Source of the DNA: Treponemataceae bacterium
GTDB lineage: Bacteria > Spirochaetota > Spirochaetia > Treponematales > Treponemataceae
Assembly: GCA_024402455.1 (NCBI GenBank)
Contig: JAKSTS010000048.1
Coordinates: forward strand, 1-14,902
Length of the DNA: 14,902 nucleotides
Direction of reading: 5' to 3'
Shown: positions 6,419 to 13,953 of the stretch, in pieces
How positions within the stretch are numbered: position 1 is the stretch's first letter
Layout: every line of letters begins with the position of its first letter
Notes under the pieces: generated by a model
Databases searched by the model: none
The model's input: only the letters and a program-made list of their open reading frames with translations
What the model was told of the DNA's origin: nothing
Program-made: the position numbers and the translations under genes

Positions 6419-8276
6419 TTACCATATTCTCCGTTACAGGTGTGCCTGGCGCCGGATTCTGAGAAACAACCCATCCGTTGCCTTTTATGATGAATTTCAA
6501 ATCTGTACGATTTAAAAGCGGAGTAAGCATTCGTTTTGGATAACCGGTAAAATCAGGAACATAGCTGTTGATTGTTATTGGTTTTTCCTGTGGAATTGTT
6601 ATTTTTCCAGAATGGGTTACACTGACCGCTCTGTCGCGCTGCATGCCGAGATAGTCAATGATAACGTTTGCTGCATCTTGAATTACAGGTGCGACAATGC
6701 GTCCGCCGTAAGTTTCACCTTGTGCTTTTGTAATGACGATATAAAGAATTATTTCAGGGTTTTCAATCGGAAAAATTGCCATACAGCTTGAAACAAAGTC
6801 TGTGTCGCTGTAGCCGCCGTTTACAGTGTCCATCATCTGGGCTGTTCCCGTTTTTACACCAATCGAAATGTCGCTCACGTTTGCTTTTGCACCAGTTCCA
6901 ATCCGTGCGGTTGTTTCCATGCAGCTTAAAACATAATCTGCTGTTGATTTTTTAATGACCTGTTTTTTTACAGTTGGCTGGTGTTTGTAAATAATGTTGT
7001 CGTCTTTATCAAGAATTTTTGAAACAAGTGAAAGCTGCACAGGTTTGCCGCCGTTTGCAATGGCAGAAGCTGCCTGTACCATCTGAAGTGCAGAAACGCT
7101 TATTTCCTGACCCATTGCAATTGTTGGTTTTGAGCGGCCAGACCAGAGTCTGTCTGTTGTAGATTTTACAAGACCTTTTGTTTCGCCAGGCAGTTCAATG
7201 CCTGTTTTTGCGCCAAAGCCAAAATTGTGAATTTGCTGAAGAAAAAATTCTGAGTTTATTTTCTGACTCATCTGTGCAATTGCATCGTTGCATGAATATT
7301 GCAGTGCCTGTCTTGCTGTCAGTGCTCCATGATGATCAAGACATTTTATGCGAACCAGTTCGCCGTTTGTTGTTTTTACTTCAAACACACCATCGCATAC
7401 AAAAACATCGTTTTCGTCTATTACGCCGGCATCAATAAATGATGCAACAGAAAAAATCTTAAAAACAGAACCAGGTTCATATGCATACATTGCCGGTCTG
7501 TCCATCCGTTCTTCTGGAGTTGAAGAACTGTAAAAATTCAAATTAGGTGCAGGCAGACTTATATATGAAAGAATTTCACCGGTTTTTGCTTCAGCAGCAA
7601 TCAGCATCATGCTTTCTGCTTTTGTTGATTCCATTGACTGCTTGGCAAGCTGTTCAAGCTTATATTGAAGCCCTGCATCAATTGTCAGCATCACATTTTT
7701 TCCGTATGTGTTTATTTTTGTTTTATCATCTGGCGGTGCAAGTTCATTTTGAAAAGAATATTCAATTCCAGAAAGTCCTTCACCTGAGTCGCCCATAAAA
7801 CCAATAATCTGAGCAGCCAGCGAATTTTCAGGATATGAACGGGCAATGGTTTTTTCAAGGCGGACTCCGCGGATATTGTTTGCTGCTACGGCTGCCTGAA
7901 TGTCATCGTGTTCGCTTTGATTTATTTTCTTTTTCAAATATAAAAAATCGCTTGGAGCGTTTTTAATCTGGTTTTCAATTTGAGCTGGTTCAATTCCAAT
8001 AATCGGACCGAGAGTGGCAGCTAAAGTCGGAATGTTTTCTTTTTTTACGGCAGAAGGCGTAACAGAAAGATTATAGACTGTAGTCTGAATGGCGAGCACT
8101 TTGCCGTTCCGGTCTAATATAGAACCTCTGTCCCGAATCATTGTTTTTGGCTGTGCGGTTGCTTCCGGTTTAAACATAAGGTTTGCATATGAAAATAAAA
8201 TCAAGAAAACGAGAAGTCCAATTATGCTGGCAAAAAATATAAGTCTGCTGCGTGAGTAGAAATTGTTCATTTCCAT
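6399..8276 (-). CDS. Class B penicillin-binding protein with C-terminal PASTA domain (FtsI/PBP2-like)
   Basis: Peptidoglycan DD-transpeptidase that cross-links stem peptides on the outer face of the inner membrane, probably at the septum. 625 residues: membrane anchor (about 12-34), PBP-dimer domain beginning IRDRGSILDRNGKVLA (47-62), and a transpeptidase domain with all three active-site motifs: SVFK (Ser270, Lys273), SCN (328-330) and KTGTAQ (475-480). A single PASTA-like module occupies about 567-625 (VPDFTGYPKRMLTPLLN). The layout resembles FtsI/SpoVD-type proteins and is complete, so it should be active and a beta-lactam target. ATG at 8274-8276 overlaps the end of the signal peptidase gene by ten bases. 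A second ATG two codons in (8268-8270) is equally possible. The ribosome site GGGTAA is weak, fitting coupled translation. Confidence 0.93.
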   Translation of the reverse strand: MEMNNFYSRSRLIFFASIIGLLVFLILFSYANLMFKPEATAQPKTMIRDRGSILDRNGKVLAIQTTVYNLSVTPSAVKKENIPTLAATLGPIIGIEPAQIENQIKNAPSDFLYLKKKINQSEHDDIQAAVAANNIRGVRLEKTIARSYPENSLAAQIIGFMGDSGEGLSGIEYSFQNELAPPDDKTKINTYGKNVMLTIDAGLQYKLEQLAKQSMESTKAESMMLIAAEAKTGEILSYISLPAPNLNFYSSSTPEERMDRPAMYAYEPGSVFKIFSVASFIDAGVIDENDVFVCDGVFEVKTTNGELVRIKCLDHHGALTARQALQYSCNDAIAQMSQKINSEFFLQQIHNFGFGAKTGIELPGETKGLVKSTTDRLWSGRSKPTIAMGQEISVSALQMVQAASAIANGGKPVQLSLVSKILDKDDNIIYKHQPTVKKQVIKKSTADYVLSCMETTARIGTGAKANVSDISIGVKTGTAQMMDTVNGGYSDTDFVSSCMAIFPIENPEIILYIVITKAQGETYGGRIVAPVIQDAANVIIDYLGMQRDRAVSVTHSGKITIPQEKPITINSYVPDFTGYPKRMLTPLLNRTDLKFIIKGNGWVVSQNPAPGTPVTENMVIELTLE

Positions 8277-8758
8277 AAGGCTTTACCCAAAATATCTGAA
8301 GTTAAAACAAAACCATAGTCGCGTGAATCAATTGATTCTGTATAATTATCACCGATGGCAAGTATTCTTCCTTCCGGAACTTTTTCTGTACCTTTTAAAT
8401 TGAGATATTGCTGTTCTGTCAAAGGAATGTTTTTTTGATTCACCTTTAAAATATACTCCGAATCTTCAATAATTTCCAGCGGTTCGTTTTCTATGGCGAC
8501 GCACCGTTTTACTACAATATGATTATTGTAGTAATACATGACGGCATCTCCGACTTTTGGTTTTGCCCAATGAACGCAGAGCTTTAATTTAACCGGGTTG
8601 ATAAAACCATAAGCGAGCTTGTTTTCTATTATATAGTCGCCTGGAAAAATGGCCGGTTTCATTGAAACGCCGTCAACTTTGAGAATATCAAAAATAAAAA
8701 GCTTCAGCAAAATGCCTATACAAATGCCAATAATAATGCAACGAAATTTAAGATTCAT
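8267..8758 (-). CDS. lepB: Signal peptidase I
   Basis: Membrane serine protease that removes signal peptides from exported proteins on the outer face of the inner membrane. 163 residues, at the small end of the family. One N-terminal membrane helix (about 6-24) leads into VDGVSMKPAIFPGD, where Ser32 is the nucleophile. VVKRCVAIE carries the Lys84 general base, and GDNYTESIDSRDYGFV (136-151) is the conserved C-terminal box. All catalytic boxes are present; the loops between them are short. First gene of a three-gene overlapping operon with the PBP and the DUF115 protein. The promoter places the transcription start only about two bases before the ATG at 8756-8758, and no ribosome site is visible, so the message may be leaderless. 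The symbol is given for the function; other paralogues may exist elsewhere. Confidence 0.93.
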   Translation of the reverse strand: MNLKFRCIIIGICIGILLKLFIFDILKVDGVSMKPAIFPGDYIIENKLAYGFINPVKLKLCVHWAKPKVGDAVMYYYNNHIVVKRCVAIENEPLEIIEDSEYILKVNQKNIPLTEQQYLNLKGTEKVPEGRILAIGDNYTESIDSRDYGFVLTSDILGKALWK

Positions 8759-8766
8759 ACATTAAC

Positions 8767-8795
8767 ATTCTAATAATTGAAACTTTCTGTGTCGA
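8767..8795 (-). promoter_or_regulatory. Promoter of the signal peptidase-PBP-DUF115 operon
   Basis: On the minus strand TCGACA (8790-8795, five of six to consensus) is followed after exactly 17 bases by TAGAAT (8767-8772, five of six). The start would be near 8760, two bases before the ATG. Confidence 0.7.
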
Positions 8796-8801
8796 TATAC
8801 T
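8796..8801 (+). promoter_or_regulatory. Possible -10 box for the LysM-M23 gene
   Basis: TATACT lies directly next to the -35 box of the opposite promoter and five bases before the ATG at 8806. There is no good -35 box at the right distance (TTGAAA at 8777-8782 is only 13 bases away) and no ribosome site. If this box is used, the message is leaderless or the true start is the ATG at 8854 or 8860. Confidence 0.35.
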
Positions 8802-8805
8802 TTGT

Positions 8806-10086
8806 ATGGATATTTTTTCATTTTACGAACCACAGAATAATATTACTCAAAGAATGCAGATGTCTCCGTCTATCAAACATAGACCTTCAAAGGCAAAAGC
8901 ATCATCGGTAAAATCATCATCTTCAAGTTCTGCTAACTATACAAATTTTACAACACCATTTAGTACTCCAATATATGATACACCAATTTATGCAGGAAAT
9001 ACATCTGTAATATCAAATACATTTACAGCTGTTCCGCAGGCTTCTTCAAAATCTTACGGTTCTGCCGTTGCAGATTTGTTCAGTGTTTTGGGCAAAAACA
9101 TAAAGCTGCTTGCACTGCTTACTTTGTGTCTTGCTGTAGCTGTTGCAACATCGCGTTTTTGTGTGCCTGTTATTGATTTTATTGACAATCTGATGTTTAA
9201 ACCTGTTTCAATGGATTTGCTGGCTGAAAAAGATGCAGCGCTTGTTGACGAAGCAATGCTTGGCTTTATTTTTACGCCGCCGGCTCCAGAATCTGTAGAT
9301 GATGGTGGAAACATTCTTTCTGTTCTGCCTTCTGAAACAATGCTTTATACAGAACCGGTTACATTTTCTACCTATATTGTAAAACCGAATGATAACATAA
9401 CTTCAATAAGTAAAAATGCCGGTCTTACAAATGTTTCTACTTTGATTGCTGTAAACAATATTGCAAATGTCCGAAGACTTCAGTCTGGACAGAAATTAAT
9501 TATTCCTTCAATAGACGGAATGAATTATACAGCTGTTGCAGGCGATACTCTGGAAACAATTGCAAAAAAATATGAAACAAGCATTGAAAAGCTGCTTGAT
9601 GTAAACGATTTGTCTTCTTCTGTTATAAAAGAAGGTCAAAAGATTTTTATTCCTGGTGCAAAATTGTCTTCAAATGAACTTAAAAAAGCACTTGGAGAAC
9701 TTTTTATGTATCCGCTGCAAGTCAACTGGCGCCTTTCTTCAAATTATGGCAAACGCCCTGATCCTTTTACAGGTGTAAGTTCTTTTCATACTGGAATTGA
9801 TATGGCTGCACCATTAAAATCACCTGTTCTGGCAGCTGCCGACGGAGTCGTAAAGACTGTTTCATGGTCAAATGTTTATGGAAATTACATAATCATAAGT
9901 CATGCAGATGGTTACCAGACTTTGTATGCACATTTGTATTCGGCAACAATCAAACAAGGCCAGCGCGTTACACAAGGAACAAAGATTGGACTTCTTGGCA
10001 GTACCGGTTATTCAACAGGTCCGCATTTGCATTTTACTGTTTATAAAAATAATAAACTTATAAGTCCATATGAGGTGCTTAAATAA
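8806..10086 (+). CDS. LysM-LysM-M23 membrane-anchored peptidoglycan endopeptidase
   Basis: 426 residues. A Ser-rich, low-complexity cytoplasmic tail (1-97) with a repeated TPIY is followed by a membrane helix (about 99-118), two LysM modules that bind peptidoglycan glycan chains (190-234 and 241-284) and an M23 zinc metallopeptidase domain (about 312-422). The metal ligands are present: HTGID (His328, Asp332) and HLH (His407, His409). The catalytic YAHL His376 is also present, so it should be an active endopeptidase cutting peptide cross-links, unlike the inactive EnvC/NlpD activators. It is divergent from the signal peptidase-PBP operon and shares a 47-base control region with it. The stop overlaps the next ATG by one base (TAATG). 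The ATG at 8806 has no ribosome site; ATGs at 8854 and 8860 are alternatives that keep all domains. Confidence 0.92.
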   Translation: MDIFSFYEPQNNITQRMQMSPSIKHRPSKAKASSVKSSSSSSANYTNFTTPFSTPIYDTPIYAGNTSVISNTFTAVPQASSKSYGSAVADLFSVLGKNIKLLALLTLCLAVAVATSRFCVPVIDFIDNLMFKPVSMDLLAEKDAALVDEAMLGFIFTPPAPESVDDGGNILSVLPSETMLYTEPVTFSTYIVKPNDNITSISKNAGLTNVSTLIAVNNIANVRRLQSGQKLIIPSIDGMNYTAVAGDTLETIAKKYETSIEKLLDVNDLSSSVIKEGQKIFIPGAKLSSNELKKALGELFMYPLQVNWRLSSNYGKRPDPFTGVSSFHTGIDMAAPLKSPVLAAADGVVKTVSWSNVYGNYIIISHADGYQTLYAHLYSATIKQGQRVTQGTKIGLLGSTGYSTGPHLHFTVYKNNKLISPYEVLK

Positions 10087-10328
10087 TGAAAGCTCAGAAT
10101 GTATGCTGCTGTTGTGGCAGAACAATTGAAAATTCTTTCGTTTATTGTCCATGGTGCGGCAAAGAGGTTATTACACCTTCAAAAGCTCAGTTATTTGAAG
10201 AGCCGATATTTGAACGCATTGAATTTATTTCTGATGACGTCCGCGAACAGCGCATCTTTAAAATTGAATATTCTTTGAATCAGCTCGAAGAAGATTTATC
10301 GCGCATGCTTGCAGACTGTCAGAAATAA
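10086..10328 (+). CDS. Small zinc-ribbon protein
   Basis: 80 residues, unrecognised as a named family. Two CxxC knuckles, CCCC (7-10) and CPWC (21-24), form a zinc ribbon typical of short helper or regulatory proteins. The rest (about 40-80) is charged and probably helical, with EDLSRMLADC near the end. The ATG overlaps the stop of the M23 gene (TAATG), with GAGGTG eight bases before it, so it is translationally coupled to that gene. A terminator follows three bases after its stop. Coupling suggests a role connected with the M23 protein, but the sequence gives no mechanism. It is predicted cytoplasmic, as there is no signal peptide. Confidence 0.78.
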   Translation: MKAQNVCCCCGRTIENSFVYCPWCGKEVITPSKAQLFEEPIFERIEFISDDVREQRIFKIEYSLNQLEEDLSRMLADCQK

Positions 10329-10330
10329 TA

Positions 10331-10363
10331 AAAACTCTGAAAATTTCAGTTTTCAGGGTTTTT
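10331..10363 (+). terminator. Rho-independent terminator after the zinc-ribbon gene
   Basis: AAAACTCTGAAAA (10331-10343) pairs with TTTTCAGGGTTTT (10350-10362), 13 pairs with one G-U, around a six-base loop. The stem runs into a T-run. It ends the M23/zinc-ribbon operon and lies inside the open frame that extends upstream of the next gene, arguing for a later start there. Confidence 0.8.
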
Positions 10364-10455
10364 CTAAATTTTATCAAGATTTAACGGCGGCTTTAGAAAA
10401 TTTCATTTTTTTTAGAGCCATCACTGCTTTTAAAGATACACAAAATGGAGATTAT

Positions 10456-12699
10456 ATGAAGAAAATATTTGGATCGCTGTTGATTTGTGTGCTTGTGCCG
10501 TCTTTTATTTTTGGTGCAGTACATTTTTCATCAGTTGACCTGAACAGTCAGAATACACTGCTTTTTTCAGTTTCTGCTGATAATCCATGGAATCCGCATT
10601 ACGAAGCGCTTTTTCAAGCTTCTGCTGATGGCAGCCACGTGCAGATTCTTTCGTGTTTTCCAGAGCGGATGGAGCTGCTTGAAAACGGCGCAACGCTTCA
10701 GATTAGAAACTGGTTTGGAACTGCACGCTTTTCTGCTGAAAACCAGGCTTTAGTCTGGTCATCAACTACACCGATTTTTGAAAAAGGCGAACCGCTCGTT
10801 TATAATCCGCCGGATCTGCACCTTGCAAGCCCGGATGGAAACTGGAGCATTTATCTTAGAAAAACAGACGTTGCAAAAGCAGAATTGATTCTTGTTGATG
10901 AACAGGATGATATTCAGACAATTCTTGCAGTAGATGTGCCTTATGATACACAGACTGTTCCTGCAAAATGGGCAAAGGACAGTTCTTTTTTTGTTTATCA
11001 AAAAAACGGTAACGTTTATTTTGCCGAACCGTCCATGTTCTTTAAGACAACTCAGATTGATGAAAAATACCGCACACTTGGTACTGGTTCAATAAACAGT
11101 GTTTACTGGGTTCCAAACGGTTCGTTAGTTTTTGCAAGCGGACGCGATTTGTTCAGCATTCCAAAAAATGAACTTTATACACGTTCTCTTTATTCTTCTG
11201 TTGTTGGTGCAGGCAAAAGAATTGGTTATCTGCCGGCAGAATTTGACCCGCAGCATGATAAATTCTGGTTGAACAACACTGGAACAGCAGTGCTTTATGT
11301 GCAGAACAATGCAAACCTCTGGATGTATGAACTTAAAAGCGCAATGGGCGGAAAAACTGCATTTGTTGCACCTTATGTAAGTCTGCCCGCTCAGTCTGTT
11401 TCTGTAGACGTTTTTTGGACAGCAGACAATCTGCCTGTAATCTGGGTTGAGCAGCTCTATCAGGGAAAACTTGCAACACTGGCTTTCGGCATGCTGAAAG
11501 GACGCACAAAAACAGGCAGGGTAGGTTACGATATTTCATCTTTGATTATTCCGCTTGATTCTTCAAAGCCGACACTTTCTCCAGATGGAAAGAAATTTGC
11601 ATTTTGTTCAGGCGATGCCCTTTATGTTTATGACGCAAAAACTTGGAAACCTGTTGAAGTCTACAAAGAAGAAAAAGTTTATCAATATCTTTGGGCAAAA
11701 AACGATGCATTGTTTGTCGGTGGCAGCGAAACAATCAGAAGCTGGAACCTGACAACAAAAGTGCAGCATGTACTTTTCCTGTCCAGTGCAAGAAAATTCG
11801 GTTTCAGTGCAAACGGTCAGAATGTTCTGGCAGAAGCCGGCGGCAAGGTTTTGAGCTTTAACCAGTCAACAGGCTTGTGGCGTGTTTCAAACGAAAAAAT
11901 CGAAAGAAAACCATCTGTCCAGAACGAAAATGTTCGTGTTTTTATTGACGACAGCAGAAACGGCTATTATGAAAATGCAATATTTGTCCGCTCTGTTTCT
12001 GGCCAGAGTTATACACGGCCGCTGCTTGCAGAACCAAAAGCAGGCGAACCTGGTTCTTATGCCGTAAGAAAGCCGGTTGTTGCGCTTGCATTTGATGCAG
12101 CAGACAGCGATGCTGGACTTACACAGATTCTTGCAACTTTGGCACATAACGGCGTAAAAGGCACTTTCTTTATTAATGGTGAATTTATGCGCCGTTTCCC
12201 GACTGGAGTCCGCGAAATTGTAGCAGCAGGTCATCAGTGCGGTTCACTTTTCTTTTCAACAATGGATTTGGCTGCAAGCGGCTATTCCGTTGACGAAAAC
12301 TTTATAATACAGGGACTTGCCCGAAACGAAGACGAATTTTTCAACTTGACTGGAACAGATATGTCGCCTGTCTGGCACACGCCGCAATATCTTACAAATG
12401 AAGTAATAAATGCTGCCGGCGAACGTGCAGGCTATGAATTTGTAAAACTTGGAATTGCGCCGGCTGACTGGGTTACAGTTGAAATGTCGCATGAACTTCC
12501 GGGGCATTACAAAGATTCATATGAACTTGCAGCCTGGGTTGCAAGTCAATTAAAAGATGGTGCAACAATTTCTGTGCAGACAGGCATAAGTTCTGGTACA
12601 CGAAACGATTATCTTTATGATTATCTTGATGAACTTATATGTGCAATTCTGGCAGAAGGCTATGACATTGTGCCATATACTCAGCTTAACAGACGCTGA
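10456..12699 (+). CDS. Exported beta-propeller protein with degenerate polysaccharide-deacetylase (NodB) domain
   Basis: 747 residues from the ATG at 10456, preceded by GGAG five bases away. The frame is open further back to 10309, but that would cross the preceding gene and its terminator. Signal peptide about 1-20, so periplasmic or surface. Residues about 22-530 are repetitive beta-sheet with TolB/WD40-like blades (LSPDGKKFAFCSGDALYVYD is typical). Residues about 540-745 match the NodB fold: PVVALAFDAADSD, then GVKGTFFINGEFM, then EIVAAGHQCGS. Almost every metal and catalytic position is changed. The TFDD motif is FDAAD (Asp547 kept, metal Asp replaced by Ala548). The HxxxH pair is replaced by Leu598 and Thr602. 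The RxPxY motif reads HTPQY (Arg to His641). The last motif has Gln708 for His. It is therefore probably a binding pseudoenzyme, not a deacetylase. A terminator follows at 12762. Confidence 0.85.
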   Translation: MKKIFGSLLICVLVPSFIFGAVHFSSVDLNSQNTLLFSVSADNPWNPHYEALFQASADGSHVQILSCFPERMELLENGATLQIRNWFGTARFSAENQALVWSSTTPIFEKGEPLVYNPPDLHLASPDGNWSIYLRKTDVAKAELILVDEQDDIQTILAVDVPYDTQTVPAKWAKDSSFFVYQKNGNVYFAEPSMFFKTTQIDEKYRTLGTGSINSVYWVPNGSLVFASGRDLFSIPKNELYTRSLYSSVVGAGKRIGYLPAEFDPQHDKFWLNNTGTAVLYVQNNANLWMYELKSAMGGKTAFVAPYVSLPAQSVSVDVFWTADNLPVIWVEQLYQGKLATLAFGMLKGRTKTGRVGYDISSLIIPLDSSKPTLSPDGKKFAFCSGDALYVYDAKTWKPVEVYKEEKVYQYLWAKNDALFVGGSETIRSWNLTTKVQHVLFLSSARKFGFSANGQNVLAEAGGKVLSFNQSTGLWRVSNEKIERKPSVQNENVRVFIDDSRNGYYENAIFVRSVSGQSYTRPLLAEPKAGEPGSYAVRKPVVALAFDAADSDAGLTQILATLAHNGVKGTFFINGEFMRRFPTGVREIVAAGHQCGSLFFSTMDLAASGYSVDENFIIQGLARNEDEFFNLTGTDMSPVWHTPQYLTNEVINAAGERAGYEFVKLGIAPADWVTVEMSHELPGHYKDSYELAAWVASQLKDGATISVQTGISSGTRNDYLYDYLDELICAILAEGYDIVPYTQLNRR

Positions 12700-12761
12700 C
12701 TTGATTCTGGAAAAAAATAGATGCTGAAAATATTTGGTATCTGTTTTGAACTTCTTCTTTT

Positions 12762-12798
12762 AGCACACGGAGCTTAAAAACTCTGTGTGCTTTTTTTT
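12762..12798 (+). terminator. Rho-independent terminator of the propeller-NodB gene
   Basis: AGCACACGGAG (12762-12772) pairs with CTCTGTGTGCT (12781-12791), 11 pairs with one G-U, loop of eight bases, followed by eight T up to 12798. It lies 62 bases after the stop codon. Confidence 0.88.
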
Positions 12799-12849
12799 GT
12801 GCGCAGAAAAAAGAGAATGCAGAAACCTCATTTATCTTATCTCTAACCT

Positions 12850-12878
12850 TTGACATAAAATTTATTTTTGTCTAGAAT
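12850..12878 (+). promoter_or_regulatory. Consensus sigma-70-type promoter of the patatin gene
   Basis: TTGACA (12850-12855, perfect) is followed after 17 bases by TAGAAT (12873-12878, five of six). Transcription would start near 12885 and leave a leader of about 94 bases. This is the strongest promoter in the window. Confidence 0.75.
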
Positions 12879-12892
12879 CTGACTAATTACTT

Positions 12893-12919
12893 TTGACAAG
12901 AAAGTATTTTTTGTAATTC
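12893..12919 (+). promoter_or_regulatory. Second TTGACA box, possible tandem promoter
   Basis: A second perfect TTGACA (12893-12898) lies 43 bases below the first. The best -10 candidate is TAATTC (12914-12919) at 15-base spacing, which is poor. It may be a weak second promoter or chance. Confidence 0.25.
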
Positions 12920-12978
12920 AATTCAGACAGCTCAAATTAAATTGGAACTGTTCATTAATATTTTTACTGGAGAGAGTT

Positions 12979-13848
12979 TTGAACGGACTTGTTTTAGAAG
13001 GCGGTGCAATGCGCGGCATGTTTACATGCGGTGTGCTTGATGTCTTTATGGAAAATAACATTGCTTTTGACGGTGCAATCGGTGTAAGTGCCGGTGCAAC
13101 ATTTGGCTGCAATTTAAAGTCAAGACAAAAAGGGCGTGCAATCCGCTATAATCTGCGTTTTGCAAAAGACCCGCGATATTGCAGCATACGTTCACTTTTA
13201 AAAACTGGCAATTTGTATAATGCAGATTTCTGTTACCGCGAACTGCCGGACGAGCTGGATATTTTTGACCGAAAAACATTAAAGGAAAATCCGCTTGATT
13301 TTTATTTTGCCGTAACGGACATTGAAACTGGCAGCCCTGTTTATTACAAAATGGAAAAAGGCGATGCTGCAGACCTTGAATGGATGCGTGCGTCTGCATC
13401 AATGCCGCTTGTTTCAAAACCGGTCTGCATTGAAGGACACAAATATCTTGATGGCGGCATAAGCGATTCAATTCCGCTGAAATATTTTGAAAAAATCGGC
13501 TACGGCAAAAATGTCGTAATTTTGACACAGCCGCGAAATTATCAAAAAAAGAAAAATTCTTTGTCCTGGTTGATGAAACTATTCTTTTTTAAATATCCGG
13601 CTTTATATAAAGCCATGAAAAACAGACATGAAATGTACAATGGTCAGACAAAATATGTTTTTGAACAGGAACAGAACGGAAACGTTTTTGTCATTTGCCC
13701 TGAAACAAGCCTTAACATCAGCCGCACAGAACATAACACGGAAGAATTAAAACGTGTCTATCAGCTCGGCAGAAAGACCGCAGAAGAAAAACTTGAACAT
13801 GTAAAAGATTTTTTGAAAAAATCAACAGCTTCGGCGCAAGCCCTTTGA
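12979..13848 (+). CDS. Patatin-like phospholipase (YjjU/RssA-type)
   Basis: Serine hydrolase expected to cleave acyl esters of phospholipids; cytoplasmic or membrane-associated, as there is no signal peptide. 289 residues. All patatin motifs are intact: oxyanion-hole glycines LEGGAMRG (6-13), nucleophile elbow GVSAG (Ser37), and the catalytic Asp in LDGGISDSIP (Asp158). The C-terminal part, from about NVVILTQPRNY to the Glu/Lys-rich end, resembles the C-terminal extension of E. coli YjjU-like proteins. The start is a TTG at 12979, preceded by GGAGAGAG; this gives the usual N-terminus MNGLVLEGGA and no ATG fits upstream. It is a single gene with its own strong promoter and no clear terminator. 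The true substrate cannot be read from the sequence. Confidence 0.92.
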   Translation: MNGLVLEGGAMRGMFTCGVLDVFMENNIAFDGAIGVSAGATFGCNLKSRQKGRAIRYNLRFAKDPRYCSIRSLLKTGNLYNADFCYRELPDELDIFDRKTLKENPLDFYFAVTDIETGSPVYYKMEKGDAADLEWMRASASMPLVSKPVCIEGHKYLDGGISDSIPLKYFEKIGYGKNVVILTQPRNYQKKKNSLSWLMKLFFFKYPALYKAMKNRHEMYNGQTKYVFEQEQNGNVFVICPETSLNISRTEHNTEELKRVYQLGRKTAEEKLEHVKDFLKKSTASAQAL

Positions 13849-13953
13849 GTTTTGAACATTCTGCATAAATAAAGTCGTGTCAAAATATTAAAATTGAAGC
13901 TTGTCTATGAAAATTTCTTTTTGTACTTTCTATGTAGAAGGAGAAACAAAGTA

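Noticed and set aside
10309..10455. N-terminal extension of the propeller-NodB frame back to an ATG at 10309
   Set aside because: It overlaps the zinc-ribbon gene and runs through its terminator. The ATG at 10456 has a ribosome site and begins a clear signal peptide.
11887..12234. 115-residue open frame opposite the propeller-NodB gene
   Set aside because: Cys/Lys-rich shadow frame with no recognisable domain or start signal.
13046..13528. 160-residue open frame opposite the patatin gene
   Set aside because: Antisense shadow of a gene with intact catalytic motifs; it has no ribosome site and its composition is implausible.
13894..13953. N-terminal extension of the flavin reductase frame
   Set aside because: It has no ribosome site and no family similarity; the ATG at 13954 follows AAGGAG.
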